Assembly (NCBI RefSeq): GCF_031344055.1
Contig: NZ_JADBEN010000005.1
Origin: Methylobacillus flagellatus_A
GTDB lineage: Bacteria > Pseudomonadota > Gammaproteobacteria > Burkholderiales > Methylophilaceae
Length of the DNA stretch: 64,000 nt
Reading direction: 5' to 3' (one strand)
Made by a program: the position numbers and the translations under genes. Every line of letters begins with the position of its first letter. Position 1 is the stretch's first letter. Below the pieces are notes generated by a model. That model had not been told where the DNA came from, ran no database searches, and saw only the letters and a list, made by a program, of their open reading frames with translations. Below, piece by piece: positions 34,808 to 44,360 of this stretch.

Positions 34808-35215
34808 TTATTGAATGACATTGCGCCGCAACGCCTTGCGCTCGGCATGGCGGCGCTTGCCTTCCAGCCGGCGCAGTTTCGAGCCCTTGGTCGGCTTGGT
34901 GGCAATGCGTGGCGCAGGCATCCTGGCTACGCTATTGACCAGCTCATGCAACCTAGCGAGCGCATCGGCACGATTCAACTCCTGGCTGCGATGCAGCTGG
35001 GCCTTGATGATGATCACGCCATCCTTGGTGATCCTGTGGTCGCGCAAGCGCAACAGCCTGGCCTTGACCAGGTCGGGCAAAGAAGAGGCCTTGACGTCGT
35101 AGCGCAGGTGGATGGCGCTCGACACCTTGTTCACGTTCTGGCCGCCCGCTCCTTGCGCCCGCACGGCGGTCAGCGTGATTTCATCGGGCTCCAGGTACAG
35201 TTCAGGCAAATCCAT
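34808..35215 (-). CDS. arfB: Alternative ribosome-rescue factor ArfB (YaeJ), GGQ-domain peptidyl-tRNA hydrolase
   Basis: 135 residues. The RF1-like domain has GAGGQNVNKVSSAIHLRYD (residues 27-45) with the catalytic GGQ, and the C-terminus is a basic tail (KGSKLRRLEGKRRHAERKALRRN) that in ArfB enters the empty mRNA channel of a stalled ribosome. Length fits. It lies 10 bp after the aminopeptidase gene in the same direction, and converges with the M48 protease gene. Confidence 0.94.
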   Translation of the reverse strand: MDLPELYLEPDEITLTAVRAQGAGGQNVNKVSSAIHLRYDVKASSLPDLVKARLLRLRDHRITKDGVIIIKAQLHRSQELNRADALARLHELVNSVARMPAPRIATKPTKGSKLRRLEGKRRHAERKALRRNVIQ

Positions 35216-35225
35216 AACAAATCCG

Positions 35226-36680
35226 TTAATCCAGCACCTGGCGTATCAACTGCAAGCCGAGGCTGACGCCGAAGCCGTTCACGTCGCTGCCCACGGCGCC
35301 AAGCCCGCCCTTGCGGTGGTATGAAGACAAATCCGTGTGCACCCAGGGGATATCGTTCTCGATGAACCTGGACAGGAAGCGCGCGGCCAACACGTGGTCG
35401 GCGGCACCCTCCAGGGTGCATTGCTTGATGTCGGCAATGCCGCTTTCCAGCTCCTCCTCGTAATCCTCGTCGAACGGCAGCCTGCATACCCGCTCGCCAA
35501 CGGTATATCCGGCTTGTACCGCCTTGTCCAGCCAGTCATGGTCATTGCCGATCACGCCGCTATAACGGTCTCCCAATGCCACCTGCATGCTGCCGGTCAA
35601 CGTGGCGAAGTCGAGCATGAATCCTGGCTTGGCGCGCGAGGCCAGGGTCAGCGTATCGGCCAGCACCATTCGCCCCTCCGCATCGGTATGGACAATTTCT
35701 ATAGTCGTGCCGTTGAGGGCAGTCACCACATCATTCTGCTTGTAGGCGCGCGGCCCGATATGGTTCTGCGCCAATGCCAGCCAGCAGTCTATCTTGACCG
35801 GCAGCTGAGCCTCGGTCGCGGCGAGCAAGATGCCCAGCGCCACCGCAGAGCCGTTCATGTCCTCATGCATGCCGTGCATGTATTTGGCCGGCTTGAGGTT
35901 GTGTCCGCCGGTATCGAAGCAGACGCCCTTGCCGACCAAGGCCACGTGCCGACGCGCATCCCTGGGCTGGTAAGACAAGTGCACGATCGCGGCATCCTCT
36001 TCAGGCGAGCCCTGCGCCACCGCGACAAAGGCCCCCGCGCCGAGCTTGCGCAGTTTCTTGAGGTCGTACTCCTCGCGCTTCCACCCGTACTCCCTGGCTA
36101 GCGCTGCGATCTTCTCCCGGTATGCGGCCGGCGTCAGCTCATTCGGCGGCGTCAGGGTCAGACGCCTCGCCAATGCATTGCCGGCCACCAGCGCATTGAT
36201 CCCGGCATAGCCTTCGGCCTGCTTCCATCCCTGGATCACGATATGCTTGAGCGGATGCGCCTTATGTTTGGATTTGCGCACAGGCAGTTCCACCGCGTTC
36301 ACGCTCACCACGTAAAACGCTTCGCGTGCAGCGAGCGCCCGCAACGCTTCATCGCCAAACACCGCGATAGTCGCCGATTGCGGCTGATCATCCAGCAATA
36401 TCTTGGCAGCCTTGCGCAGCAAGGTATGGCGCTGGAAAGCATTCTGTCGTTCATCCATCACCACCCAGCTTGCAACGCCTCCGTTTGGGAGGTCCGCCGA
36501 TACATGGCTTTTCGCCAGGTCGGTATATTTGCTGCGGGCACGGCGCAACCTGGCTTCCAGCACGGAGGCGAACGGTAGCGAGGCAGGCTTCTTCCTGGGC
36601 AGAACAAACAGTATATGGCTTGCCGTTGCCAGTGATTTCTCGTCTGCGGGATGCGGGAGTTGCTTGAGTTGCACAGTCAT
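35226..36680 (-). CDS. Leucyl aminopeptidase family (M17) metallopeptidase
   Basis: 484 residues. All five metal ligands of M17 enzymes are visible: Lys in LVGKGVCFDTGG with Asp in the same block (about residues 247-258), Asp in HEDMNGSA (about 272-279) and Asp/Glu in HTDAEGRMVLAD (about 335-346). The usual catalytic Arg follows Glu (EGR). The block normally reading MKxDMxGAA is MHEDMNGSA here, and the N-terminal domain is divergent, so it belongs to a side branch of the family rather than to classical PepA. Releases N-terminal amino acids from peptides in the cytoplasm. Confidence 0.92.
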   Translation of the reverse strand: MTVQLKQLPHPADEKSLATASHILFVLPRKKPASLPFASVLEARLRRARSKYTDLAKSHVSADLPNGGVASWVVMDERQNAFQRHTLLRKAAKILLDDQPQSATIAVFGDEALRALAAREAFYVVSVNAVELPVRKSKHKAHPLKHIVIQGWKQAEGYAGINALVAGNALARRLTLTPPNELTPAAYREKIAALAREYGWKREEYDLKKLRKLGAGAFVAVAQGSPEEDAAIVHLSYQPRDARRHVALVGKGVCFDTGGHNLKPAKYMHGMHEDMNGSAVALGILLAATEAQLPVKIDCWLALAQNHIGPRAYKQNDVVTALNGTTIEIVHTDAEGRMVLADTLTLASRAKPGFMLDFATLTGSMQVALGDRYSGVIGNDHDWLDKAVQAGYTVGERVCRLPFDEDYEEELESGIADIKQCTLEGAADHVLAARFLSRFIENDIPWVHTDLSSYHRKGGLGAVGSDVNGFGVSLGLQLIRQVLD

Positions 36681-36878
36681 AAGTTTTCTCTTGTTTTTAG
36701 CGGGTTAGGCCCATACTTTCATGCGCTGCGGCAAGCGACAAAACTTGACCTAAACAGTCAAAAAAGCCAATATAGCGTCTTCACAACGGCCTCAAGCCAT
36801 AACAAATATTTAAAGCTTGATGCTGCATCAGGCTGATTATACCCAAGCGTATCTTAAAAGTTTCCCGGAGAACCTTAC

Positions 36879-39533
36879 ATGGCATTGACCCCCGATATCG
36901 ACCCTCAAGAGACCCAGGAATGGCTTGAAGCCATCTCATCGGTACTTGAGAACGAGGGAACCGAGCGAGCGCATTTCCTGCTGGAAACGCTGATCGATAA
37001 AGCCCGCCGCTCAGGTGCATATTTACCGTATAACGCAACCACTGCATACGTAAACACCATTCCTGCGCACCTGCAGCCCAAGCATCCCGGCGACACCGCC
37101 ATGGAACGCAAGATCCGCGCGCTGATCCGCTGGAACGCCATCATGACCGTGCTGCGCGCCAACGAGAAATCCCCGGGCGTAGGCGGCCACATTGCCAGTT
37201 TCCAGTCTGCCGCCACCTTGTACGATACCGGCTTCAACCACTTCTTCCGCGCTGCCAACGAGAACTTCGGCGGCGACCTGATCTATTTCCAGGGCCACTC
37301 CTCTCCCGGCGTATACGCGCGTGCCTTCCTCGAAGGCCGCATCACGGAAGAACAGCTGTCCAATTTCCGTATGGAATCCAACGGCAACGGCCTGTCTTCA
37401 TATCCGCACCCCTGGCTGATGCCCGATTTCTGGCAGTTCCCGACCGTCTCCATGGGCCTGGGCCCGATCGCCGGCATCTACCAGGCGCGTTTCCTCAAGT
37501 ACCTGCACAACCGCGGCATTGCCGATACTGCAGACCGCAAGGTGTGGGTGTTCTGCGGCGACGGCGAAATGGACGAGCCGGAATCCCTGGGCGCAATTTC
37601 ACTCGCGGCCCGTGAGAAACTCGACAACCTGATCTTCGTCATCAACTGTAACCTGCAGCGCCTGGACGGCCCGGTGCGCGGCAACGGCAAGGTGATCCAG
37701 GAATTCGAAGCCGCGTTCCGCGGCTCCGGCTGGAACGTGGTCAAGGTATTGTGGGGCTCCTACTGGGACCCATTGCTCGCCATGGACAAGGACGGCCTGC
37801 TCAAGAAGCGCATGGAAGAATGCGTGGACGGCGAATACCAGAACTTCAAGGCCAAGGGCGGCGCCTATACGCGCGAACATTTCTTCGGCAAGTATCCCGA
37901 ACTCAAGGAAATGGTCGCGGCGATGTCCGACGAGGACATCTGGCGCCTCAACCGCGGCGGCCATGACCCGCACAAGGTGTATGCGGCCTACCATGCCGCG
38001 GTGAACCACAAGGGACAGCCTACCGTGGTGCTTGCCAAGACCGTCAAGGGCTACGGCATGGGCGACGAGGGCGAAGGCCAGAACACCACCCACCAGCAGA
38101 AGAGCATGAGCATCGAGACGCTGAAGAAATTCCGCGACCGCTTCAACCTGCCGCTGACCGACGAACAGGTGGAGAAACTTTCCTTCTACCGTCCCGCCGA
38201 CGACAGCCCGGAAATGCAATACCTGCAGGCGCGCCGCGAAGCCATGGGCGGATTCATTCCTGCACGCCGCCGCAAGGGCAACGAACTGACCGTGCCGGCC
38301 CTGTCCGCTTTCGAGAACATGCTGGGCTCTACCGGCGAGCGCGAAATCTCCACTACCATGGCCTTCGTGCGCATCCTCTCCACACTGGTGCGCGACAAGC
38401 AGATCGGCAAGTACGTCGTGCCCATCGTGCCTGACGAAGCCCGTACCTTCGGCATGGAAGGCATGTTCCGCCAGCTCGGCATATATTCCTCCGTCGGCCA
38501 GCTTTACGAGCCGCAGGATGCCGACCAGGTGATGTTCTACAAGGAATCCAAGGACGGCCAGATCCTCGAGGAAGGCATCAACGAGGCCGGCTCGTTCTCC
38601 TCCTGGCTGGCTGCCGCGACCTCATACAGCGTCACCGGCGTGCAGATGATCCCGTTCTACATCTTCTACTCCATGTTCGGCTTCCAGCGCATCGGCGACC
38701 TGGCATGGGCGGCAGGCGACAGCCGCGCGCGCGGTTTCCTGCTGGGCGCGACCGCCGGCCGCACCACGCTGAACGGCGAAGGCCTGCAACACGAGGATGG
38801 CCACAGCCACCTGATGTCCGCCACCATCCCGAACTGCGTCTCCTATGACCCGACCTTCGCCTACGAACTCGCGGTCATCATTCAGGAAGGCCTGCGCCGC
38901 ATGGTGCAGAACCAGGAAGACGTGTATTACTACATCACTCTGATGAACGAGAACTACACCCACCCCGAACTGCCGAAGGGCGCAGAGGAAGGCATCCTCA
39001 AGGGCATCTACCAGTTCAGCAAGTCCAAGGCAAAAGGCCCCAAGGTGCAATTGCTGGGCAGCGGCGTGATCCTGCGCGAAGTGATTGCCGCGGCCGAGTT
39101 GCTGGAAAAGGATTGGGGCGTATCCGCCGACATCTGGAGCGTCACCAGCTTCACCGAGCTGCGCCGCGAAGGCCTGGACGTCGAGCGCTGGAACCTGCTC
39201 AATCCGGAAAAGCCGCAGAAGGAAAGCTACGTCGCCAAGCAGTTGAAGAAAGCCGAAGGCCCGGTGATCGCCTCCACCGACTACATGAAGGCGTTTGCCG
39301 ACCAGATCCGCAACTTCATCCCGCAGCGCTATGTCGCATTAGGCACCGACGGCTATGGCCGCTCCGACTCGCGCGAGGCATTGCGCAGCTTCTTCGAGGT
39401 CGACCGCTACCATGTCGTGCTCGCGGCCCTGAAGGCATTGGCGGACGAAGGCAAACTGCCTGCCGCCAAGGCCGCGGAAGCAATCAAGAAATACAAGCTC
39501 GACGCCAACAGGCCAAACCCGGCAACGGTGTAA
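36879..39533 (+). CDS. aceE: Pyruvate dehydrogenase E1 component, homodimeric type
   Basis: 884 residues, one-chain E1. The thiamine diphosphate motif is GDGEMDEPESLGAI with NCNLQRLDGPVRGN (about residues 227-270). Other typical blocks are LIYFQGHSSPGVYARAF (His loop) and GRTTLNGEGLQHEDGHSH (about 627-644). It decarboxylates pyruvate and transfers the acetyl group to AceF. First gene of aceE-aceF-lpd, with CCCGGAG before ATG. The 198-bp upstream region holds TTGACC (36745-36750) as a possible -35, but no well-spaced -10. Confidence 0.98.
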   Translation: MALTPDIDPQETQEWLEAISSVLENEGTERAHFLLETLIDKARRSGAYLPYNATTAYVNTIPAHLQPKHPGDTAMERKIRALIRWNAIMTVLRANEKSPGVGGHIASFQSAATLYDTGFNHFFRAANENFGGDLIYFQGHSSPGVYARAFLEGRITEEQLSNFRMESNGNGLSSYPHPWLMPDFWQFPTVSMGLGPIAGIYQARFLKYLHNRGIADTADRKVWVFCGDGEMDEPESLGAISLAAREKLDNLIFVINCNLQRLDGPVRGNGKVIQEFEAAFRGSGWNVVKVLWGSYWDPLLAMDKDGLLKKRMEECVDGEYQNFKAKGGAYTREHFFGKYPELKEMVAAMSDEDIWRLNRGGHDPHKVYAAYHAAVNHKGQPTVVLAKTVKGYGMGDEGEGQNTTHQQKSMSIETLKKFRDRFNLPLTDEQVEKLSFYRPADDSPEMQYLQARREAMGGFIPARRRKGNELTVPALSAFENMLGSTGEREISTTMAFVRILSTLVRDKQIGKYVVPIVPDEARTFGMEGMFRQLGIYSSVGQLYEPQDADQVMFYKESKDGQILEEGINEAGSFSSWLAAATSYSVTGVQMIPFYIFYSMFGFQRIGDLAWAAGDSRARGFLLGATAGRTTLNGEGLQHEDGHSHLMSATIPNCVSYDPTFAYELAVIIQEGLRRMVQNQEDVYYYITLMNENYTHPELPKGAEEGILKGIYQFSKSKAKGPKVQLLGSGVILREVIAAAELLEKDWGVSADIWSVTSFTELRREGLDVERWNLLNPEKPQKESYVAKQLKKAEGPVIASTDYMKAFADQIRNFIPQRYVALGTDGYGRSDSREALRSFFEVDRYHVVLAALKALADEGKLPAAKAAEAIKKYKLDANRPNPATV

Positions 39534-39547
39534 GCCCATGGCAAACA

Positions 39548-39571
39548 GGCCGCCAGGCACCCCTGGCGGCC
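39548..39571 (+). other. GC-rich stem-loop between aceE and aceF
   Basis: Perfect 10-bp stem GGCCGCCAGG/CCTGGCGGCC with a 4-base loop, 12 bases after the aceE stop. No T-run follows, so termination would be weak; more likely it protects or sets the level of the aceE mRNA relative to aceF-lpd. Confidence 0.65.
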
Positions 39572-39662
39572 GTTCGCAGCAATCATACGCCCCGGCTTAC
39601 CGCATGCGGGCGTTTTGCGTAAATGCATATCTTGAAAAGATACATTTTAAGGAACATCAAGC

Positions 39663-41009
39663 ATGGCAATTAAAGACGTACTCGTTCCCGACATCGGCAA
39701 CTTTGACAGCGTGGATGTCATCGAAGTCCTGGTCAAAGCCGGCGACAGCATTGCCAAGGACGACTCGCTGATCACCCTGGAATCCGACAAGGCCTCCATG
39801 GACATTCCCGCGCCATTCGCCGGCACCGTGAAGGAAGTCAAAATCAAGGTAGGCGACAAGGTGGCCCAAGGCGCCCTCATCCTCACGCTGGAAGCGGTGG
39901 AAGAAAGCGCAAGCGCCCCCGCCGCGGCCCCGCAAGAGGAAGCCAAGCCAGCAGCACCTGCCGCAGCTGCGCCGGCAACCCCGGCGCCCGTCCCCGAAGC
40001 CACCCGCCCTGCGCCCGAGCCTCCCCAGACCATACAGCCGCAAACCACGCCCAACCCGGTTGCGGCCAGCGTTGAAACCGCTGCTGGCAAGCTTGCGCAT
40101 GCCAGCCCGTCAGTGCGCAAATTCGCACGCGAGCTGGGCGTCAACCTGGCATTGGTCACCGCCAGCGGCCCCAAGAACCGCATCACGCAATCCGACGTTC
40201 AGGCCTACGTCAAGGGCGAGCTGAGCAAGCCCCGCGGCGGCGGCATCGCCACCGGAGCCGGCGGCCTTGCCGTCATTCCGGCCCCCGTCATCGACTTCTC
40301 GCAATATGGCGAGACCGAAACCAAGCCGTTGTCGCGCATCAAGAAGCTCTCGGGCGCCAACCTGCACCGCAACTGGGTCACCGCGCCGCACGTCACGCAA
40401 TTCGACGAGGCCGACATCACCGACCTCGAGGACTTCCGCAAGTCCATGCAATCCGAAGCGGAAAAACGCGGCGTCAAGCTCACTATGCTGGCCTTCCTGA
40501 TCAAGGCCTCGGTCAACGCGTTGCGCGCCTACCCTAACTTCAATGCGTCGCTGTCCGCCGATGGCGAGAACCTGATCCTCAAGCAGTACTACAACGTCGG
40601 CTTCGCCTGCGACACGCCGGACGGACTGGTTGTGCCTGTGATCCGAGACGTCAACCGCAAGGACGTGCTCGAAATCGCTGCCGAGCTGGGCGAGCTTTCC
40701 GCCAAGGCACGCGAGCGCAAGCTCAAGGTCGAGGAAATGCAGGGCGGCTGCTTCACCATTTCCAGCCTGGGCGGTATCGGCGGCACGGCCTTCACGCCCA
40801 TCATCAACTGCCCCGAAGTGGCGATCCTGGGCGTATCGCGCTCCAGCATCCAACCGGTATTCAACGGCAAGAACAAGGAATTCGAGCCGCGCCTGATCCT
40901 GCCTTTGTCCCTGTCTTATGACCACCGCGTGATCGACGGTGCCGATGGCGCCCGTTTCACCAGCCATTTGCGCATGGTGTTGTCCGATGTACGTCGTTTG
41001 TTGCTGTAA
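39663..41009 (+). CDS. aceF: Dihydrolipoamide acetyltransferase (E2) of pyruvate dehydrogenase, one lipoyl domain
   Basis: 448 residues. The single N-terminal lipoyl domain has the lipoyl Lys in LESDKASMDIP (residues 38-48). An Ala/Pro hinge follows (about 80-135), then the peripheral-subunit-binding domain (ASPSVRKFARELGVN) and the catalytic domain ending with SLSYDHRVIDGADGARF (active His). E. coli AceF has three lipoyl domains; this protein has only one, and a second copy is fused to Lpd in the next gene. SD AAGGAAC before ATG. Confidence 0.97.
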   Translation: MAIKDVLVPDIGNFDSVDVIEVLVKAGDSIAKDDSLITLESDKASMDIPAPFAGTVKEVKIKVGDKVAQGALILTLEAVEESASAPAAAPQEEAKPAAPAAAAPATPAPVPEATRPAPEPPQTIQPQTTPNPVAASVETAAGKLAHASPSVRKFARELGVNLALVTASGPKNRITQSDVQAYVKGELSKPRGGGIATGAGGLAVIPAPVIDFSQYGETETKPLSRIKKLSGANLHRNWVTAPHVTQFDEADITDLEDFRKSMQSEAEKRGVKLTMLAFLIKASVNALRAYPNFNASLSADGENLILKQYYNVGFACDTPDGLVVPVIRDVNRKDVLEIAAELGELSAKARERKLKVEEMQGGCFTISSLGGIGGTAFTPIINCPEVAILGVSRSSIQPVFNGKNKEFEPRLILPLSLSYDHRVIDGADGARFTSHLRMVLSDVRRLLL

Positions 41010-41025
41010 GGATTGAGGGATAAAC

Positions 41026-42804
41026 ATGAGCAAGATTACTGAAGTATTGGTTCCCGATATCGGCAACTTCGATAGCGTGGACGTGATTGAAGTACTGGTA
41101 AAGGCCGGCGACACCATCGCCAAGGAAGACGCGCTGATCACCCTGGAATCCGACAAGGCCTCCATGGACATTCCCTCCTCCCACGCCGGCGTGGTGAAGG
41201 AAGTCAAGGTCAAGGTGGGCGACAAGGTCGCCAAGGGCGCACTGATCCTGCTGGTGGAAGAAGCCGGTGCGGAACAGGCAGGCGCTGCCGCCAGCCCGGC
41301 ACCGGCAGCCCAGGAACAACCCAAACCGGCGCCCGCGGCAACGCCTGCCGCGCCGGCGCCTGCTCCGGCAACCGCCACCGGCGACTCCGACATCAATACC
41401 GAAGTCGTGGTGCTCGGCTCCGGCCCTGGCGGCTATACGGCCGCCTTCCGCGCTGCCGACCTCGGCAAGCAGGTCGTGCTGATCGAGCGCTACTCCACGC
41501 TGGGCGGCGTCTGCCTCAATGTGGGCTGCATCCCGTCCAAGGCGTTGCTGCACACCGCCAAGGTCATCACCGAGGCCGAGGAAACCAGCCATCACGGCGT
41601 CGGCTTCGGCAAACCCAAAATCAATCTCGACGAACTGCGCAACTGGAAAGCCAATGACGTCGTCGCCAAGCTCACCGGCGGCCTCGCACAGATGGCCAAG
41701 CAGCGCGGCGTGACAGTGGTGCAGGGCGTAGGCCAGTTCACCAGTCCCAACCAGATCGCCGTGACCGCGGCCGACGGCAAGGTCACCACTGTCGGCTTCC
41801 AGAACGCCATCATCGCCGCCGGCTCACAGGCCACCAAATTCCCCGGCGCGCCTGAAGACGAACGCATCATGGACTCCACCGGCGCGCTGGCGCTGGCAGA
41901 CGTGCCAAAACGCCTGCTGGTGATCGGCGGCGGCATCATCGGCCTGGAAATGGGCACGGTATACGACGCGCTGGGCAGCAAGGTCAGCGTGGTCGAGTTC
42001 ATGGACGGCCTCATCCCGGGTGCCGACCGCGACCTGATCCGCCCATTGCAGAAGCGCATGGAAAAACGCTTCGAGAGCATCATGCTCTCCACCAAGGTAG
42101 CCAAGATCGAAGCCAAGAAAGACGGCATCCACGTCAGCTTCGAAGGCGAGAACGCACCCAAGGAAAGCCAGGTCTACGACCGCGTGCTGGTTTCCATCGG
42201 CCGCCGGCCGAACGGCAAGAACATCGGCGCGGAAAACGCAGGCGTCGCGGTGGACGATCGCGGCTTCATCGCCGTCGACAAGCAGATGCGCACCAACGTG
42301 CCGCACATCTTCGCGATCGGCGACATCGTCGGCCAACCCATGCTGGCGCACAAGGCGACGCATGAAGCCAAAGTGGCGGCTGAAGTCATTGCCGGACACA
42401 AGGTCGAGTTCCAGGCCATGGCGATTCCTTCCGTCGCCTACACCGATCCCGAAGTGGCCTGGGTAGGCGTCACCGAGACTGAAGCCAAGGCCAAGGGCCT
42501 GGAGATCGAGAAAGCCTCCTTCCCATGGGCGGCAAGCGGGCGGGCGTTATCCATTGCCCGTTCCGAAGGCGCGACCAAGCTGATCTTCGACAAGGAAACC
42601 CACCGCGTGATCGGTGCCGGCATTGTCGGTACCAATGCCGGCGAATTGCTGGCGGAAGCCGTGCTTGCGATCGAGATGGGCGCCGATGCCCACGACCTGG
42701 GCCTCACCATCCACGCACACCCGACCTTGTCCGAGACCATCTGCTTCGCGGCCGAGATGAAGGAAGGCACTATCACCGATATGTTGCCGCCAAAGAAGCG
42801 TTAA
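41026..42804 (+). CDS. lpd: Dihydrolipoamide dehydrogenase (E3) with an N-terminal lipoyl domain
   Basis: 592 residues, longer than the usual 470-480 because of an N-terminal lipoyl domain (LESDKASMDIP at about 39-49) and an Ala/Pro linker (80-120). The E3 part has the FAD motif (VLGSGPGGYTAAFRAADLG), the redox cysteines in GGVCLNVGCIPSKALL, the NAD motif VIGGGIIGLEMG and the active His in IHAHPTLSETI. It re-oxidises lipoyl groups and makes NADH. The lipoyl domain is nearly the same as that of AceF, so a duplication is clear. Confidence 0.98.
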   Translation: MSKITEVLVPDIGNFDSVDVIEVLVKAGDTIAKEDALITLESDKASMDIPSSHAGVVKEVKVKVGDKVAKGALILLVEEAGAEQAGAAASPAPAAQEQPKPAPAATPAAPAPAPATATGDSDINTEVVVLGSGPGGYTAAFRAADLGKQVVLIERYSTLGGVCLNVGCIPSKALLHTAKVITEAEETSHHGVGFGKPKINLDELRNWKANDVVAKLTGGLAQMAKQRGVTVVQGVGQFTSPNQIAVTAADGKVTTVGFQNAIIAAGSQATKFPGAPEDERIMDSTGALALADVPKRLLVIGGGIIGLEMGTVYDALGSKVSVVEFMDGLIPGADRDLIRPLQKRMEKRFESIMLSTKVAKIEAKKDGIHVSFEGENAPKESQVYDRVLVSIGRRPNGKNIGAENAGVAVDDRGFIAVDKQMRTNVPHIFAIGDIVGQPMLAHKATHEAKVAAEVIAGHKVEFQAMAIPSVAYTDPEVAWVGVTETEAKAKGLEIEKASFPWAASGRALSIARSEGATKLIFDKETHRVIGAGIVGTNAGELLAEAVLAIEMGADAHDLGLTIHAHPTLSETICFAAEMKEGTITDMLPPKKR

Positions 42805-42820
42805 TCATCTCGATACTCTT

Positions 42821-42860
42821 AAAAGTAAAGGGGCGCATGCGCCCCTTTACTTTTGTCTTT
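42821..42860 (+). terminator. Rho-independent terminator of aceE-aceF-lpd (bidirectional)
   Basis: A perfect palindromic stem AAAAGTAAAGGGGCGC/GCGCCCCTTTACTTTT spans 42821-42854, beginning 16 bases after the lpd stop, with A- and T-runs on both sides. It also faces the end of the convergent monooxygenase gene. Confidence 0.93.
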
Positions 42861-42976
42861 TACATCATGTTTATACACGTTAGTTACATCTGCCTCTTTT
42901 TGCCTACACCTCTATAAAGTGTGTGATTTACAGCGGCGCTTCAGTCACTATGATCAAAGCAGCTTTTTTCAATGAT

Positions 42977-44062
42977 TCAAGCGACTGCTTTCGCTTTCGA
43001 CTCGTCGCGCCTGCGCACTTCTTCGCGCACCGTGGAAATAATCCATCGACCGTAATCGATCGCATCATAAAGTGGCTCATAGCCACGGTTCAGAAAGGTA
43101 GTCACGCCAATATCATAGTAATCGAGCAATGACTGAACTATCGTTTCAGGAGTTCCAACAAGAGAAGTGGTATCTGCACCTGTCCCAATAGCGGTTGATG
43201 TCGCCATATACAATGCTCTGTCATGACGGTCACCGCGTGCTGCAATTTCCTGTTGACGCAAAGCACCTCCTGCATAGCCGCGATCCTGTCTCCAGGCAGT
43301 GCTCGCTTGATGATTGGCCTTGAGCTTGGCCACGATTTCATGTGCCCGTTGCCAAGCAATCTCTTCGGTCGGGCCGATAATGAGGCGTGCCGACAAACTG
43401 ACACGCGGTGACACCACCCCTGCAGCCTCTGCAACACTGCGCAGCTTGGCAATGCGTTCGGCAACATCTGTCAGAGGCTCGGCCCACAAGGCGTAAAGGT
43501 CAGTATGGCGTACCGCGACTTCATAGGCCCCATCCGAAGAACCTCCCAATGAAACTGGGATATGAGGTTGTTGCAGCGGCTTCAACGGGATGGAAGCGTC
43601 TTTTAACTGGAAAAATTTTCCCTCATAGTCAAAAGGTTTGTCCGACGTCCAGAGACGGCGAACAATATCAAGGTACTCACCAGTGCGCTGGTAACGCTGC
43701 TCCTTATCAGCCAATGTTTCTCCGTGCTCAGGTTCGGCTGCGTGCCCGGTGATGGCATGCAGCCGAATGCGCCCGCCCGTGATATGGTCAAGTGTTGCAT
43801 AGGCACGTGCTGCAATGGTCGGCGCCGTCAATGCAGGACGATGTGCAATCATAAAACCCAAGCGCTCTGTCTGCGATGCCGCATAAGCTGCAAGATAAGC
43901 TGGATCACCGCCACCATTCGCGATCAATACACGGTCAAAACCAGCATGTTCATGAGCCCGGGCCAAATCTCGCAGATATTCAAGGTCCAGTTTCTCACCA
44001 CCTCCTTGCCGCGGTGAATACTGATTACGAGCAAACAAGCCCCCGACAAACTCTACTGGCAT
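42977..44062 (-). CDS. LLM-class flavin-dependent monooxygenase, SsuD/alkanesulfonate-monooxygenase-like
   Basis: 361 residues of a bacterial luciferase-like TIM barrel. Recognisable SsuD-type blocks are FDRVLIANGGGDPAYLAAYAA, seen as GFDRVLIANG and DPAYLAAYAAS, then FMIAHRPALTAPTIAARAYATLDHIT (RPALTAPTIAA) and PVSLGGSSDGAYEVA. FMNH2-dependent enzymes of this kind cleave C-S (or C-N) bonds of small sulfonates, sulfones or related compounds using O2. The substrate is not readable. It is transcribed away from the TonB-receptor gene, with AGGAG before ATG and a sigma-54-like promoter at 44100-44114. It ends near the lpd terminator. Confidence 0.88.
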   Translation of the reverse strand: MPVEFVGGLFARNQYSPRQGGGEKLDLEYLRDLARAHEHAGFDRVLIANGGGDPAYLAAYAASQTERLGFMIAHRPALTAPTIAARAYATLDHITGGRIRLHAITGHAAEPEHGETLADKEQRYQRTGEYLDIVRRLWTSDKPFDYEGKFFQLKDASIPLKPLQQPHIPVSLGGSSDGAYEVAVRHTDLYALWAEPLTDVAERIAKLRSVAEAAGVVSPRVSLSARLIIGPTEEIAWQRAHEIVAKLKANHQASTAWRQDRGYAGGALRQQEIAARGDRHDRALYMATSTAIGTGADTTSLVGTPETIVQSLLDYYDIGVTTFLNRGYEPLYDAIDYGRWIISTVREEVRRRDESKAKAVA

Positions 44063-44099
44063 TTTGATACTCCTGAAGTGAGGTTAGATTATTGATCAG

Positions 44100-44114
44100 G
44101 CAACCCTTGTGCCA
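44100..44114 (-). promoter_or_regulatory. Sigma-54-type (-24/-12) promoter for the minus-strand monooxygenase
   Basis: On the minus strand TGGCACAAGGGTTGC, matching TGGCAC-N5-TTGC, with GG and GC exactly 10 bases apart. The -12 element lies 38 bases before the ATG, leaving a leader of about 26 bases with the ribosome-binding site. Motif match seen in sequence; use by RpoN is inferred. Confidence 0.75.
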
Positions 44115-44360
44115 GTATGACGATCACATCCTAAGCAGTTGAAAAATATTACATTAATGCCTTCCTCCCATCATATTACTGAGTCAGTAGCTGTGTTATG
44201 AGCAACAATCAGACACTCCACTGTTCTCACTCAAACACTCCCATGCCACCTTGCCAAAAATCACACATCAACACTTGCGATTGCATGAAATACAGCAACA
44301 ACTGATTGCAGACAAACAGAAATAATTAAACAAGATATTGATTTATATATAAATATTTAT
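44115..44360. promoter_or_regulatory. Shared intergenic control region, candidate enhancer-binding sites
   Basis: About 245 bp between the two divergent sigma-54-like promoters, without a gene. It holds a 13-bp palindrome TACTGA-G-TCAGTA (44177-44189), and two related direct motifs AGCAACAA...CAGACA (44201-44215, and 44294-44314 with seven extra bases). A very A/T-rich stretch (44318-44360) just before the plus-strand promoter could bend, as IHF sites do at sigma-54 promoters. These are candidate sites for an enhancer-binding activator; none is assigned to a known regulator. Confidence 0.4.
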
